This document shows, one piece after another, positions 18,352-28,020 of a stretch of 64,000 nt of DNA. This DNA is from Phycicoccus sp. Root101 (lineage in GTDB: Bacteria > Actinomycetota > Actinomycetes > Actinomycetales > Dermatophilaceae): the NCBI RefSeq assembly GCF_001426245.1, contig NZ_LMCM01000001.1, positions 374,625-438,624 of the forward strand. The letters are read 5' to 3'. The translations under genes were made by a program, and so were the position numbers. The notes under the pieces are model-generated. The model was not told the DNA's origin and searched no databases. It worked only from the letters and a program-made list of their open reading frames with translations. The stretch's first letter is position 1. Each line of letters starts with the position of its first letter.

Positions 18352-19242
18352 TCAGCGCTTGCGCGCGTTGCCGATGAGCTGACCGGCCACCACGAGGAGC
18401 ACCGCGATGACGAACATCGAGAAGCCGATCACGTTGGCCTGGGCCGGGATCCCGCGCAGGTAGGACACGTAGACGAACTTCGGGAAGGTCGTCGCGTCAC
18501 CCGACACGAAGTTGGTGATGATGAAGTCGTCGAACGACAGCGAGAAGGCCAGCAGCGCGGCGCCGACGACACCCGGGAGCACCAGCGGGAAGGTGACCCG
18601 CCAGAACGTGGCCCCGGGACCGGCGAACAGATCCTGCGCCGCCTCCTCGAGCCGTGGGTCGAGGCTCTGCAGGCGGGCCTTGACCGTGACGACCACGAAG
18701 CTGATGCAGAACATCACGTGCGCGATGACGATCGTCCAGAACCCCAGCTTGAGGCCGAAGCGGGAGAAGCCCTGCACGAAGATCGTCAGCAGGCTCGCGC
18801 CGAGGACGATCTCCGGCGTCGCCATGGGGACGAAGACCAGGACGTTGCTGGCCGCGCGGCCCCGGAACTTGTGCCGCACCAGGGCGAACGCGAGCATCGT
18901 GCCGAGCACCGTCGCGACGACGGTGGCGATGACGCCCACCTGGATGGAGGTGACCAGCGCGTCACAGACACCGGGGGCGCCACAGGGGTCCTTCCAGTGC
19001 TTCAGCGTCGGACCGGCCGCGGAGTTCCAGACGATGTTGGACTTGCGGTAGTCGTTGAACGAGAAGGCGAACGTGTAGGCCACCGGCACGAACAGGTAGA
19101 CCAGCACGGCCAGCGCCGCGATCATCGAGACGTGCGTGCCGAGCCACGTCTTCACCCGTGCCAGGGGGGTCGGACCCGCGACGGACGAGCGGGTCGGTGG
19201 CGTGGGCCCACCGGTGCGGGGGCGTGAGGCGGTGGCGGTCAC
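18352..19242 (-). CDS. potC: Spermidine/putrescine ABC transporter permease PotC
   Basis: 296 residues. A Pro/Arg/Thr-rich N-terminal tail of about 35 residues precedes six membrane helices. YLFVPVAYTFAFSFNDY is the first helix; the EAA loop is near SLDPRLEEAAQDLFAGPGATFWRVTFPLVLPG, followed by SFDDFIITNFVSG. ALSFDDF (here SLSFDDF) is a hallmark of PotC-type permeases. The start overlaps the potB stop by four bases. It forms the channel with PotB. Confidence 0.92.
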   Translation of the reverse strand: MTATASRPRTGGPTPPTRSSVAGPTPLARVKTWLGTHVSMIAALAVLVYLFVPVAYTFAFSFNDYRKSNIVWNSAAGPTLKHWKDPCGAPGVCDALVTSIQVGVIATVVATVLGTMLAFALVRHKFRGRAASNVLVFVPMATPEIVLGASLLTIFVQGFSRFGLKLGFWTIVIAHVMFCISFVVVTVKARLQSLDPRLEEAAQDLFAGPGATFWRVTFPLVLPGVVGAALLAFSLSFDDFIITNFVSGDATTFPKFVYVSYLRGIPAQANVIGFSMFVIAVLLVVAGQLIGNARKR

Positions 19243-20156
19243 AGGAGCTCCTCCGTGCCGAACTTGCGGATGTAGACGAACACCATCGCGAGGATGATCG
19301 CCATGAGGGTGAAGCTGAGCGCGGCCGCCGTCGGGAAGCCACCGAGGACCCGGAAGAACTGGCTCTCGATGACGTTGCCGACCATCTTGGTGCTGCGGTC
19401 GGACCCGAGCAGCTCGGCGTTGACGTAGTCACCGGCTGCCGGGATGAACGTGAGCAGCGTGCCGGCGATGACACCGGGCAGGCTCATCGGGAGCGTGACC
19501 TTGCGGAACGTGGTGAGCCCGTTGGCGTACAGGTCGCCACCCGCCTCGATGACCTTGGGGTCGGCGCGCTCGAGGGAGGCGTAGATCGGCAGCACCATGA
19601 ACGGCAGGAAGTTGTAGGTCAGGCCGGCCACGACCGCGACCCACGTCTCGGTGATGCGTCCGCCGGGGAGCAGGTGGAGGAACTTCAGCGTCTCCGCCAC
19701 CGGACCGTTGTCGGCGAGGATCTGCCGCCAGGCGATGGTCCGCAGGATGAAGGACGTGAAGAACGGCGCGATGACGCAGATCATCATGACGTTGCGCCAC
19801 TTCCCCGCCTTGAACGCCATGGCGTACGCGAGGGGGTAGGCGAGGACGAACGCGAAGAAGGTGGCCAGCCCGGCATACAGCAGGGACCGCCCGAAGTGCG
19901 GCGCGAACTCGGTGATCGCGTCGAGGTAGTTCCCGAAGTTCACGTCCCGGTAGTAGTAGCCGGGGAAGCCCGGGAAGCCGCTCTGGAGGGAGACCGTGAA
20001 CAGCTGCAGGAGCGGGAACACGAAGAACACCAACAGCCAGATCGTGCCCGGGATGAGCAGCAGGTATGGCGCCCACGAGCGTCCGCCGCGCTCCTGCGGC
20101 GGACCGTCGTCGGGTGCCCCCGGTGTCCCCCCGCCCACGTGGGCGAGGGCGCTCAC
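19239..20156 (-). CDS. potB: Spermidine/putrescine ABC transporter permease PotB
   Basis: 305 residues with six helices: YLLLIPGTIWLLVFFVFPLL first, then LLYAGLATFFAFVLAYPLAYAM. FFTSFILRTIAWRQIL is characteristic of PotB, with the EAA loop around IEAGGDLYANGLTTFRKVTLPMSLPG. The GTG start at 20156 overlaps the potA stop (GTGA); a longer in-frame extension would run inside potA and is not credible. Partner of PotC in the membrane. Confidence 0.92.
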   Translation of the reverse strand: MSALAHVGGGTPGAPDDGPPQERGGRSWAPYLLLIPGTIWLLVFFVFPLLQLFTVSLQSGFPGFPGYYYRDVNFGNYLDAITEFAPHFGRSLLYAGLATFFAFVLAYPLAYAMAFKAGKWRNVMMICVIAPFFTSFILRTIAWRQILADNGPVAETLKFLHLLPGGRITETWVAVVAGLTYNFLPFMVLPIYASLERADPKVIEAGGDLYANGLTTFRKVTLPMSLPGVIAGTLLTFIPAAGDYVNAELLGSDRSTKMVGNVIESQFFRVLGGFPTAAALSFTLMAIILAMVFVYIRKFGTEELL

Positions 20157-21301
20157 GACGCGACCTGGGCTTCGGCGGCCGCGGCCTCGTCCACCTCGAC
20201 CCCGAACGCGTGCCCGGAGTCCCACTCGAGCCACACCGGGTCGCCCGGGCGCAGGGTGTTGCGCTGGACGTCGAGGTTCTGCTCGTACACGGCCCACGTG
20301 CTGCCGCTGGGGACGGTCACGAGGAACTGCGTGGCCACCCCCGTGAAGGAGACGTCGACGACCTGGGCCTTCACGTCGTTGCCGGCACCGGTGGGCTGGT
20401 CGCTGCTGATGCGCACCTTCTCGGGACGGACGCCGAAGGTGATCCGCCCGCTGTGGACGGCGGAGCGCGCCTTCGGGATGCGGACCGTCGTGCCCGCCAC
20501 CTCGACGACGAGGTTGTCGCCGTCGGTGCCGGTGACGTCGCCGACACCCAGGTTGGACTGGCCGACGAAGTTGGCCACGAAGGACGTGCGCGGCAGGTCG
20601 TAGAGCTCCTCCGGGTGGCCCATCTGCTCGATCCGCCCGGCGTTCATCACGGCCACGGTGTCGGCCATGGTCATGGCCTCCTCCTGGTCGTGGGTCACGT
20701 GGATGAAGGTGAGGCCGACCTCGGTCTGGATCCGCTTGAGCTCCACCTGCATCTGCCGGCGCAGCTTGAGGTCGAGGGCGCCGAGGGGCTCGTCGAGCAG
20801 CAGCACCTCCGGGCGGTTGACCAGCGCGCGGGCCAGGGCGACACGCTGCTGCTGGCCGCCGGAGAGCTGGGCCGGCTTGCGGGTGGCGAAGCTCGACATC
20901 TGCACGAGCTCGAGGGCGTCCTCCGCGGCCTTGCCCGCGTCGGAGTCACCCCGGCGCCGGGGACCGAAGGAGACGTTGTCCCGGATCGTGAGGTGCGGGA
21001 AGAGCGCGTAGCTCTGGAACACGGTGTTGACCGGGCGCTCGTACGGCCGGGAGCCGGTGAGGTCGGTGTCGCCGATGAGGATGCGTCCGCGCGTCGGCTG
21101 CTCGAGCCCGGCCACCATGCGCAGCGTCGTCGTCTTGCCGCAGCCCGACGGGCCGAGGAGGGCGAAGAACGAGCCGCGGGGAACCGTGAGGCTGAGGTCG
21201 TCGACGGCGGTGAAGTTGGCGAACTGCTTGGTGACCGACTCGAGGTTGAGGTCGCCCTTGGCCGCGCGGAAACCGGCTCCGCCAGAGGAGAAGAGTGCCA
21301 T
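20153..21301 (-). CDS. potA: Spermidine/putrescine ABC transporter ATP-binding protein PotA
   Basis: 382 residues. Walker [11 protein letters not shown] near residue 50, Q-loop in [12 protein letters not shown], signature [15 protein letters not shown], Walker [17 protein letters not shown], switch His in [12 protein letters not shown]-terminal TOBE-like regulatory domain follows (about 240-370). The order potD-potA-potB-potC with overlaps at each junction shows a single transport operon. PotA hydrolyses ATP to drive polyamine uptake. Confidence 0.93.
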   Translation of the reverse strand: MALFSSGGAGFRAAKGDLNLESVTKQFANFTAVDDLSLTVPRGSFFALLGPSGCGKTTTLRMVAGLEQPTRGRILIGDTDLTGSRPYERPVNTVFQSYALFPHLTIRDNVSFGPRRRGDSDAGKAAEDALELVQMSSFATRKPAQLSGGQQQRVALARALVNRPEVLLLDEPLGALDLKLRRQMQVELKRIQTEVGLTFIHVTHDQEEAMTMADTVAVMNAGRIEQMGHPEELYDLPRTSFVANFVGQSNLGVGDVTGTDGDNLVVEVAGTTVRIPKARSAVHSGRITFGVRPEKVRISSDQPTGAGNDVKAQVVDVSFTGVATQFLVTVPSGSTWAVYEQNLDVQRNTLRPGDPVWLEWDSGHAFGVEVDEAAAAEAQVAS

Positions 21302-22554
21302 CAGTTACCGACCACCTTTGCCCAGATGCTGCTGTAGTCGGCGTCCTCCTGTGGGGAGAGCGCCCGGAACCCCTTGACGTTGTTGTCCTTGATGTAGGAC
21401 TCGCTCGGGAAGATGAACGGGCTCTTGGCCAGCTCGGGGTCGATCTTCTCCATCTCCGCCTGTGCACCCTCGACGGGGCAGACGTAGTTGACGTAGGCGG
21501 CGACCTGGGCCGCGACCTCGGGCTGGTAGTAGTAGTCCATCAGCGCCATGGCGCTCTTCCGGTGCCGCGACGTGATCGGGATCATCATGTTGTCGCTCCA
21601 GAGCGTGCCGCCCGACTCGGGGATGACGAACTGCCAGTTGTCGTTCTCGGTCTCGGCCCGCAGCACGAACAGGTCACCGCTCCAGACGATGCCCGCGATG
21701 GCGTTGCCGCTCTTGAGGTCCTCGAGGTAGCTGTTGCCCTTGACGCGGCGGATGTAGCCGTCGCTGATGCGCTTGTCGATCTCCGCGACGGCCGCCTCGA
21801 ACTGCGCCTTGCCGAAGCCCTTGGAGATGTCGACGCCCTGTTGGAGCATGACCAGCCCCAGGGTGTCGCGGAACTCGCTGAGGACGACGATCTTTCCCTT
21901 GAGGTCGTCCTGCCACAGGTCGTCGAGCGACTTGAGCTCGCGGCCGACCTTGGACTTGTCGTAGCCGATCCCGGCGAACCCGCTCTGCCAGGTCAGGGAC
22001 TTCTGGCGACCCGGGTCGAACGAGACGTCCTTGAGCGAGTCGAGCAGGTTGGCCGCATGCGGCATGCGGATCAGCTCGAGCGGCTGCACCAGCCCGTCGC
22101 GGATGACGCGGTTGGCCATCCAGTCGGTGAACACGAAGATGTCGCGGTCGATGTCCTGCTTGGCCCGCAGCTGCGGCGCGATCTTGTTGAAGTAGGAGTC
22201 GTTGTCGTCGACGTCCTCGCTGTAGGTGACCTGGATCCCGGTCTTCTTGATGAAGGCCTCGAGCGTCGGGTACTTCTTGGTGTCCTCGTCGTAGTCGAGG
22301 TAGGCGGTCCAGTTCGCCCACTTGAGGACCTTGTCGGTGGCCGACACGTCGGTCGGCAGCTGCACGGCGACGGCGCCGGCTGCCGGAGGCGTCGGGGGTG
22401 CACAGGCCGACAGCGCTGCCGCAGCACCACCCATGAGGGAGGCCCCGAGGAGTCCCCTTCTGGAGAAGGAGCGATCTCGGGTGGAGGACATCGCGGCGCG
22501 GACCAGGCCACGGGCGACGGGGTCTGCGGGAGGTCGCAGGGGTTTCATCGGCAC
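21301..22554 (-). CDS. potD: Spermidine/putrescine-binding lipoprotein PotD, Tat-type signal
   Basis: 417 residues. Near residues 26-52 is a twin-arginine signal (SFSRRGLLGASLMGG) leading into a lipobox LSAC, so the protein is likely exported folded and lipid-anchored. The mature part has the PotD/PotF pattern VLKWANWTAYLDYDED, TGIQVTYSEDVDDNDSYFNKI, DIFVFTDWMANR and LWSDNMMIPITSRH. An internal ATG 63 bases downstream (MSSTRDRSFSRR) could be the real start, giving a more typical signal length. Its stop overlaps the potA start (TGATG). It supplies polyamines to PotABC. Confidence 0.92.
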   Translation of the reverse strand: MPMKPLRPPADPVARGLVRAAMSSTRDRSFSRRGLLGASLMGGAAAALSACAPPTPPAAGAVAVQLPTDVSATDKVLKWANWTAYLDYDEDTKKYPTLEAFIKKTGIQVTYSEDVDDNDSYFNKIAPQLRAKQDIDRDIFVFTDWMANRVIRDGLVQPLELIRMPHAANLLDSLKDVSFDPGRQKSLTWQSGFAGIGYDKSKVGRELKSLDDLWQDDLKGKIVVLSEFRDTLGLVMLQQGVDISKGFGKAQFEAAVAEIDKRISDGYIRRVKGNSYLEDLKSGNAIAGIVWSGDLFVLRAETENDNWQFVIPESGGTLWSDNMMIPITSRHRKSAMALMDYYYQPEVAAQVAAYVNYVCPVEGAQAEMEKIDPELAKSPFIFPSESYIKDNNVKGFRALSPQEDADYSSIWAKVVGN

Positions 22555-22609
22555 TCGCTAGGGGTTCGGCCGGCTGCCGCCCGAGGACGGCTGCCGGGTG
22601 GGACGGGGG

Positions 22610-24094
22610 TCAGCTGTCGATGTTGGCCATCACGTGCTTGATGCGCGTGTAGTCCTCGAAGCCGTACATGGACAGGTCCTTGCCGTAGCCGGACTTCTTG
22701 AAACCGCCGTGCGGCATCTCCGCGACGACAGGAATGTGGGTGTTGATCCAGACGCAGCCGAAGTCCAGCGCCTTCGAGACGCGCATGGCGCGGCCGAAGT
22801 CCTTGGTCCAGACGCTGGAGGCGAGGCCGTAGTCGACGCCGTTGGCCCAGCGGATGGCCTCCTGCTCGTCGGTGAACCGCTGCACCGTGATGACCGGGCC
22901 GAAGATCTCGTCCTGGATCGCCTCGTCGTCCTGGCGCAGCCCGGACAGCACCGTCGGCTCGAGGAAGAACCCGTCGCCGAGCGCGTCCATCCGGTGCCCA
23001 CCGGCCGCGACGCTGGCGTGGTCGGGCAGCCGTGACAGGAAGCCCTGCACGCGCTCGAGCTGGTTGCGGTTGTTCACCGGGCCGAGGAGGGCATCCTCGT
23101 CCTCGGGCAGGCCGACCTTGACCGAGCTCCTGGCGTACTCGGCCAGTGCCGCCACGAAGTCGTCGTGGATGTGCGGCGCGGCGAGCACGCGGGTCGCGGC
23201 GGTACAGTCCTGCCCCGCGTTGAAGTAGCCCGCGGTGGCGATGCCCTCGACGGCGGCCTCGATGTCGGCGTCGTCGAAGACGATGACGGGCGCCTTGCCG
23301 CCGAGCTCGAGGTGGACGCGCTTGAGGTCGCGCGCAGCGCTCTCGGCGACCTGCATCCCGGCACGAACGGAGCCGGTGATGGCCACGAGCGCCGGCGTCC
23401 GGTGCTCGACCACCGCGCGGCCCGTCTCGCGGTCGCCGGTGACGACGTTGAAGGTGCCGGCCGGCAGGAACTCGGAGGCGATCTCCGCCATGAGCAGCGT
23501 CGTCTCGGGCGTCGTGTCCGACGGCTTGAGCACGACGGTGTTGCCCGCCGCGAGGGCCGGGGCGATCTTCCAGGTGGCCATCATCATCGGGTAGTTCCAC
23601 GGGGTGACCTGGCCGACGACGCCGATCGGCTCGCGCCGGATCCAGCTCGTGTGGCCCCGCATGTACTCCCCGGCGGAGCGCCCCTCGAGCACGCGGGCCG
23701 CCCCGGCGAAGAAGCGGATCTGGTCCACCATCGGCGGCATCTCCTCACTCGCGGTGAGGGCGTGCGGCTTGCCGGTGTTCTCGGACTCGAGGCGGACGAA
23801 CTCGTCGGCCCTGCGCTCGATCGCGTCCGCGAACCGGAGCAGGGCGGCCTGGCGTTCGCCGGGGGTGGTTTGCCCCCACTCCTCGAAGGCGCGGCTGGCC
23901 GAGGCGTAGGCCGCGTCGACGTCCTGGGCCGTGGACACCGGGGCGGTCGCGACGACCTGGGCCGTCACGGGGCTGACGATGTCGGCCGTCGCGTCGGTGG
24001 TGGCGTCGACGTACTCGCCGCCGACGAAGTTGCGCAGCACGCGCGGCGAGGCCGTGGTGCCGGTGGTGGCGGGGCCGGCGGTCGTGGCGGTCAC
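22610..24094 (-). CDS. Gamma-aminobutyraldehyde dehydrogenase
   Basis: 494 residues. Aldehyde dehydrogenase motifs: [31 protein letters not shown], the Glu in [23 protein letters not shown] near 270, and the Cys in [12 protein letters not shown] near 302. The [18 protein letters not shown] and FNAGQDCTA forms are those of 4-aminobutyraldehyde dehydrogenases (PatD/PuuC group), which turn 4-aminobutanal into GABA. It is the first gene of the leftward polyamine operon, 55 bp ahead of potD, and divergent from the AsnC regulator. A strong promoter lies 40 bp upstream. Confidence 0.88.
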   Translation of the reverse strand: MTATTAGPATTGTTASPRVLRNFVGGEYVDATTDATADIVSPVTAQVVATAPVSTAQDVDAAYASASRAFEEWGQTTPGERQAALLRFADAIERRADEFVRLESENTGKPHALTASEEMPPMVDQIRFFAGAARVLEGRSAGEYMRGHTSWIRREPIGVVGQVTPWNYPMMMATWKIAPALAAGNTVVLKPSDTTPETTLLMAEIASEFLPAGTFNVVTGDRETGRAVVEHRTPALVAITGSVRAGMQVAESAARDLKRVHLELGGKAPVIVFDDADIEAAVEGIATAGYFNAGQDCTAATRVLAAPHIHDDFVAALAEYARSSVKVGLPEDEDALLGPVNNRNQLERVQGFLSRLPDHASVAAGGHRMDALGDGFFLEPTVLSGLRQDDEAIQDEIFGPVITVQRFTDEQEAIRWANGVDYGLASSVWTKDFGRAMRVSKALDFGCVWINTHIPVVAEMPHGGFKKSGYGKDLSMYGFEDYTRIKHVMANIDS

Positions 24095-24136
24095 TGACTC
24101 TCCCAGGGAGCTCGGGTACGGATTCCGGTGGTTGGC

Positions 24137-24164
24137 ACTGTAGCCCCAGCACCACGGATTTCAA
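24137..24164 (-). promoter_or_regulatory. Sigma-A type promoter of the leftward polyamine operon
   Basis: On the minus strand TTGAAA (24159-24164) and TACAGT (24137-24142) are separated by 16 nt. Both are close to consensus. The first gene begins about 42 nt downstream at 24094. The surrounding 24150-24235 is markedly AT-rich and has repeated CCGATT and AATC words that could bind the Lrp/AsnC regulator encoded divergently. Confidence 0.6.
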
Positions 24165-24238
24165 TAGGTTCTCGACACTTGGATGCGGAAATCAACACCG
24201 ATTTAACAAATCAGCAACCGATTCCGTCGCGAGGGGAC

Positions 24239-24267
24239 TTGCGCCAAACGAGATCCAGCGACACCAT
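24239..24267 (+). promoter_or_regulatory. Promoter of the rightward AsnC/aminotransferase operon, leaderless
   Basis: TTGCGC (24239-24244), a 17-nt spacer and CACCAT (24262-24267), then six bases and the GTG at 24274. There is no room for a ribosome site, so translation probably starts at the first base of the message. Close spacing with the leftward promoter allows one regulator to control both arms. Confidence 0.6.
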
Positions 24268-24273
24268 GGCCGC

Positions 24274-24750
24274 GTGACCCGCACTCCCAGCAACGGCACC
24301 GACGTGCGCCTCGACGACGTGTCGAAGGCGATCATCGAGCAGCTGCAGGAGGACGGGCGGCAGTCCTACGCCACGATCGCCAAGCGCGTCGGGCTGTCGG
24401 AGGCGGCGGTGCGCCAGCGGGTGCAGCGCCTCCTCGACCAGGAGGTCATGCAGATCGTCGCCGTCACCGACCCGCTGCAGGTGGGGTTCCGACGCCAGGC
24501 GATGATCGGCATCCGCGTCGACGGGGACCTGACGCCTGTCGGTGACGCGTTGTCGGCCATGGCTGAGGTCGACTACGTCGTCACCACGGCAGGGTCCTTC
24601 GACATCCTCGCGGAGGTCGTCTGCGAGGACGACACGGAGCTGCTCGAGCTCCTCACCAAGCGGATCCGGACCCTCCACGGGGTCCAGTCGACCGAGACCT
24701 TCGTCTACCTGAAACTCAACAAGCAGCACTACAACTGGGGTACCCGATGA
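24274..24750 (+). CDS. Lrp/AsnC family transcriptional regulator
   Basis: 158 residues. The N-terminal winged helix-turn-helix reads DVSKAIIEQLQEDGRQSYATIAKRVGLSEAAVRQRVQRL. A RAM (ligand-binding) domain follows from about residue 70 (VGFRRQAMIGIRVDG, GSFDILAEVVCED, and TFVYLKLNK at the end). Family members sense amino acids or amines and usually act on the adjacent operon; here that means both polyamine arms. Its stop overlaps the aminotransferase start by four bases. The effector is inferred to be a polyamine or its product, not shown. Confidence 0.92.
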   Translation: MTRTPSNGTDVRLDDVSKAIIEQLQEDGRQSYATIAKRVGLSEAAVRQRVQRLLDQEVMQIVAVTDPLQVGFRRQAMIGIRVDGDLTPVGDALSAMAEVDYVVTTAGSFDILAEVVCEDDTELLELLTKRIRTLHGVQSTETFVYLKLNKQHYNWGTR

Positions 24751-26144
24751 GCATCGATTCCACGTCCACGACGCCGGCCGGCACCGCATACGCGGACGCT
24801 GCCCGGGACCACCTGTGGATGCACTTCACCCGCCACTCGACGTACGAGGAGGGCGGCAAGGTCCCCGTCATCGTGCGCGGCGAGGGCCACAAGATCTGGG
24901 ACGACCACGGCAAGGAGTACATCGACGGGCTCGCGGGCCTGTTCGTCGTGCAGGTCGGGCACGGTCGCCAGGAGCTCGCCGACGCGGCGGCCCGGCAGGC
25001 CAAGGAGCTCGCCTTCTTCCCGCTGTGGTCCTACGCCCACCCCAAGGCCATCGAGCTCGCCGAGCGCCTCGCCGCAGGCGCACCGGGCGACCTCAACCGC
25101 GTCTTCTTCACCACCGGTGGTGGCGAAGCCGTCGAGACCGCGTGGAAGCTGGCCAAGCAGTACTTCAAGCTCACCGGCAAGCCCACCAAGCACAAGGTGA
25201 TCAGCCGGTCGGTGGCCTACCACGGCACCCCGCAGGGCGCCCTCTCGATCACGGGGATCCCGGCCGCCAAGGAGATGTTCGAGCCGCTCGTCCCGGGCGC
25301 GTTCAAGGTCCCCAACACCAACCACTACCGCGCGCCTGAGCACCTGCGTGACGACGAGAAGGCGTTCGGCCGCTGGGCCGCCGACCGCATCGCCGAAGCC
25401 ATCGAGTTCGAGGGCCCCGACACCGTCGCCGCCGTCTTCCTCGAGCCGGTGCAGAACTCCGGCGGGTGCTTCCCGCCCCCGCCCGGGTACTTCGAGCGCG
25501 TCCGCGAGATCTGCGACGAGTACGACGTGCTCCTGGTCTCCGACGAGGTCATCTGCTCGTTCGGCCGCATCGGGTCGATGTTCGCCTGCGACGACTTCAA
25601 CTACGTCCCCGACATCATCACCTGCGCCAAGGGCATGACCTCCGGGTACTCCCCCATCGGCGCGATGATCGCCAGCGAGCGCCTCTTCGAGCCGTTCAAG
25701 AAGGGCACGACGAGCTTCCCGCACGGCTACACCTTCGGTGGCCACCCGGTGAGCTCGGCGGTGGCGATGGCCAACCTCGACATCTTCGACCGCGAGGGCC
25801 TCAACGACCACGTCAAGGAGAACGCCCCGAAGTTCCGGGCGACCCTCGAGAAGCTGCTCGACCTGCCGATCGTCGGCGACGTCCGCGGAGCCGGGTACTT
25901 CTACGGCATCGAGCTCGTCAAGGACAAGGAGACCCGCGAGACGTTCAACGACGCGGAGTCCGAGCGGCTGCTGCGTGGCTACCTCTCCAAGGCCCTGTTC
26001 GACGCCGGCATCTACTGCCGCGCCGACGACCGCGGGGACCCGGTCATCCAGCTCGCGCCGCCGTTGATCATCGGGCAGACCGAATTCGACGACATCGAGA
26101 GCCGCCTCCGGTCGGTCCTCAAGGACGCCGAGAAGCACCTCTGA
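24747..26144 (+). CDS. Class III aminotransferase, probable putrescine/GABA-pyruvate transaminase
   Basis: 465 residues. The PLP-binding Lys lies in DIITCAKGMTSGYSPIGA near residue 295, with the cofactor Asp in LLVSDEVICSFGRIG. TTGGGEAVETAWKLAKQY and YTFGGHPVSSAVAM are the other fold markers. The aspartate omega-aminotransferase group with KGMTSGYSP includes putrescine-pyruvate (SpuC-like), GABA-pyruvate and beta-alanine-pyruvate enzymes. In this locus it most likely removes the amino group from putrescine to give 4-aminobutyraldehyde, possibly also from GABA. No second GABA transaminase is seen here, so one enzyme may serve both steps. Confidence 0.88.
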   Translation: MSIDSTSTTPAGTAYADAARDHLWMHFTRHSTYEEGGKVPVIVRGEGHKIWDDHGKEYIDGLAGLFVVQVGHGRQELADAAARQAKELAFFPLWSYAHPKAIELAERLAAGAPGDLNRVFFTTGGGEAVETAWKLAKQYFKLTGKPTKHKVISRSVAYHGTPQGALSITGIPAAKEMFEPLVPGAFKVPNTNHYRAPEHLRDDEKAFGRWAADRIAEAIEFEGPDTVAAVFLEPVQNSGGCFPPPPGYFERVREICDEYDVLLVSDEVICSFGRIGSMFACDDFNYVPDIITCAKGMTSGYSPIGAMIASERLFEPFKKGTTSFPHGYTFGGHPVSSAVAMANLDIFDREGLNDHVKENAPKFRATLEKLLDLPIVGDVRGAGYFYGIELVKDKETRETFNDAESERLLRGYLSKALFDAGIYCRADDRGDPVIQLAPPLIIGQTEFDDIESRLRSVLKDAEKHL

Positions 26145-26157
26145 CCCGGCCGCCCTC

Positions 26158-27567
26158 GTGACCCAGCCACTCTGGTCCGAGGCAGCACGGCGGGAGGGCT
26201 CGAGTGCCGCGTCGTCGGCGCACGAGCCCTCCTCGCCGTCCCTGCCCGGAAGCTCCTCGTCCCCCGCTCCCCTGCCCGCCCGAGCCGACGTCGTCATCGT
26301 CGGTGCCGGCTTCACCGGGCTCTGGACGGCGCACTACCTGCTGCTGGCGCAGCCCTCGCTCGACATCGTCCTGCTCGAGGCCCGGCACGCCGGGTTCGGG
26401 GCCAGCGGGCGCAACGGCGGGTGGGTCTCCGCCCTGTGGCCGGTCGGACCCGACACACTCGCGCGACGCTCGGGCCGGGCGGCGGCGGAGGCGATGCTGG
26501 CCGAGCTGCGGCACACCGTCGACGAGGTCGGCACCGCCGCGGAATCTGCGGGGATCGACTGCGGATTCCGCAAGGGCGGCACCCTCGGTCTCGCCCGTTC
26601 CGAAGCCCAGGTGGTCCGCGCCCGCGCCGAGGTCGCGCACTCGGCCTCGTGGGGCACCGGCACCCGGTGGCTCGACGCGGCGGAGGCGACCGAGCGGCTC
26701 GCGGCCGAGGGCGTCCTCGGTGCGACGTACAACCCGAGCTGCGCGCGGGTGCACCCGCGGCGGCTCGTCGACGGACTGGCTGCCACGGTCCGCGGGCAGG
26801 GAGCCCGGATCCACGAGGGTGTGCGCGTCGAGGCCATCGAGCCCGGGCTGGCCCGGCTCGACGACGGCCGCACCGTGCGCGCGCGGCACGTCATCCGGGC
26901 CACGGAGGGCTTCACCCCCGTCCTGGCGGGGCACCGTCGCACGGTCGCGCCCGTCTACTCGCTCATGGTCGCCACCGAGCCGTTGCCGGCGCAGCTGTGG
27001 GAGCAGATCGGGTTGGCGCAGCGCGAGACCTTCGCCGACCACCGCCACGTCATCATCTACGGCCAGCGCACCGACGACGACCGGCTCGCCTTCGGTGGCC
27101 GGGGCGCGCCGTACCACTTCGGGTCACGGGTCAGGCCCGAGTTCGACCACGAGGCAACGGTTTTCGCCGACCTGCGCGCCACCCTTCGCGACCTCCTCCC
27201 GCAGATCCGGCAGGTCGAGTTCACCCACGCGTGGGGCGGCCCCCTCGGGATCGCCCGTGACTGGCACCCCTCCGTCGGCCACGACCCTGCCACCGGGCTC
27301 GGCTGGGCCGGTGGTTACGTCGGTGACGGCGTCGCCGCCAGCAACCTTGCGGGCCGCACCCTCGCCGACCTGGTGCTGGGGCGCCATACGGCCATCACCG
27401 ACCTCCCGTGGGTCGGGCACCGCAGCCGGCGCTGGGAACCGGAACCCGCTCGGTGGGTCGGGATCAACGCCGGGCTGCGCCTGGCCCACGCCGCCGACCG
27501 CGAGGAGGCGCGCACGGGACGCCCCGCCCGGATCGGGCGGCTCCTCGAGGCCCTCACCGGCCATTGA
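26158..27567 (+). CDS. FAD-dependent amine/amino acid oxidoreductase (DAO family)
   Basis: 469 residues from a GTG at 26158. A Ser/Pro-rich leader of about 40 residues precedes the dinucleotide fold [19 protein letters not shown]. The [14 protein letters not shown] motif is typical of the PuuB/OrdL and sarcosine-oxidase-like group of DAO flavoproteins. [21 protein letters not shown] near the C-terminus is the second FAD contact. Relatives oxidise gamma-glutamylputrescine or other secondary amines. No gamma-glutamylputrescine synthetase is in the window, so the substrate may instead be a polyamine or an N-alkyl amino acid. It lies 13 bp after the aminotransferase. Confidence 0.82.
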   Translation: MTQPLWSEAARREGSSAASSAHEPSSPSLPGSSSSPAPLPARADVVIVGAGFTGLWTAHYLLLAQPSLDIVLLEARHAGFGASGRNGGWVSALWPVGPDTLARRSGRAAAEAMLAELRHTVDEVGTAAESAGIDCGFRKGGTLGLARSEAQVVRARAEVAHSASWGTGTRWLDAAEATERLAAEGVLGATYNPSCARVHPRRLVDGLAATVRGQGARIHEGVRVEAIEPGLARLDDGRTVRARHVIRATEGFTPVLAGHRRTVAPVYSLMVATEPLPAQLWEQIGLAQRETFADHRHVIIYGQRTDDDRLAFGGRGAPYHFGSRVRPEFDHEATVFADLRATLRDLLPQIRQVEFTHAWGGPLGIARDWHPSVGHDPATGLGWAGGYVGDGVAASNLAGRTLADLVLGRHTAITDLPWVGHRSRRWEPEPARWVGINAGLRLAHAADREEARTGRPARIGRLLEALTGH

Positions 27568-27602
27568 ACCGGCACGCCCCGGCGCCGGCGGCGGGTCGCT
27601 GG

Positions 27603-27608
27603 CAGACT
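27603..27608 (+). promoter_or_regulatory. -10 hexamer CAGACT, leaderless start of the F420 flavoprotein gene
   Basis: CAGACT, six bases, then GTG at 27615. It fixes the start codon, as no ribosome site precedes it and several longer in-frame starts exist upstream. Confidence 0.5.
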
Positions 27609-27614
27609 TCGAGG

Positions 27615-28004
27615 GTGTCCACGCCCCCCGCAGAGCTGTCCGCCGCCGCCCTCGAGTTCGTCACCGTCCGCCACCTGGCGACCCTGACCACGCTGCGCCC
27701 CGACGGCAGCCCGCACGTCGTCCCCGTCGGGTTCACCTGGGACCCCGAGGCCCTCGTGGCCCGGGTCATCACCAGCGGGGCGAGCCGCAAGGCGCGCAAC
27801 GCCGCGGCCGGCAGCCGGGCGGTCCTGTGCCAGGTGGACGGGCGGCACTGGCTGTCCTTCGAGGGACCGGCCCGCGTCCGCACCGACCGCGAGTCCGTGG
27901 CGGACGCCGAGCAGCGGTATGCCGCCCGCTACCGCGTGCCCCGCGAGAACCCCGAGCGCGTGGTGATCGAGGTCGCCGTGGACCGGGTCCTCGGCAACGT
28001 CTGA
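27615..28004 (+). CDS. PPOX-class F420-dependent oxidoreductase
   Basis: 129 residues. The split-barrel begins [32 protein letters not shown], then [28 protein letters not shown] and a C-terminal [20 protein letters not shown]. The [15 protein letters not shown] and SRKARN forms are those of the Rv1155-like F420-binding PPOX subgroup of Actinobacteria, which reduce various substrates with F420H2. No F420 biosynthesis gene is in view. It is convergent with the kinase-like gene, 16 bp apart. Confidence 0.85.
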   Translation: MSTPPAELSAAALEFVTVRHLATLTTLRPDGSPHVVPVGFTWDPEALVARVITSGASRKARNAAAGSRAVLCQVDGRHWLSFEGPARVRTDRESVADAEQRYAARYRVPRENPERVVIEVAVDRVLGNV

Positions 28005-28020
28005 CTCCTCGCTGTCGACG

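Noticed and set aside
24262-24270. ATG at 24265-24267 as start of the AsnC gene
   Set aside because: It is out of frame with the regulator; the in-frame GTG at 24274 with the -10 spacing is used instead.
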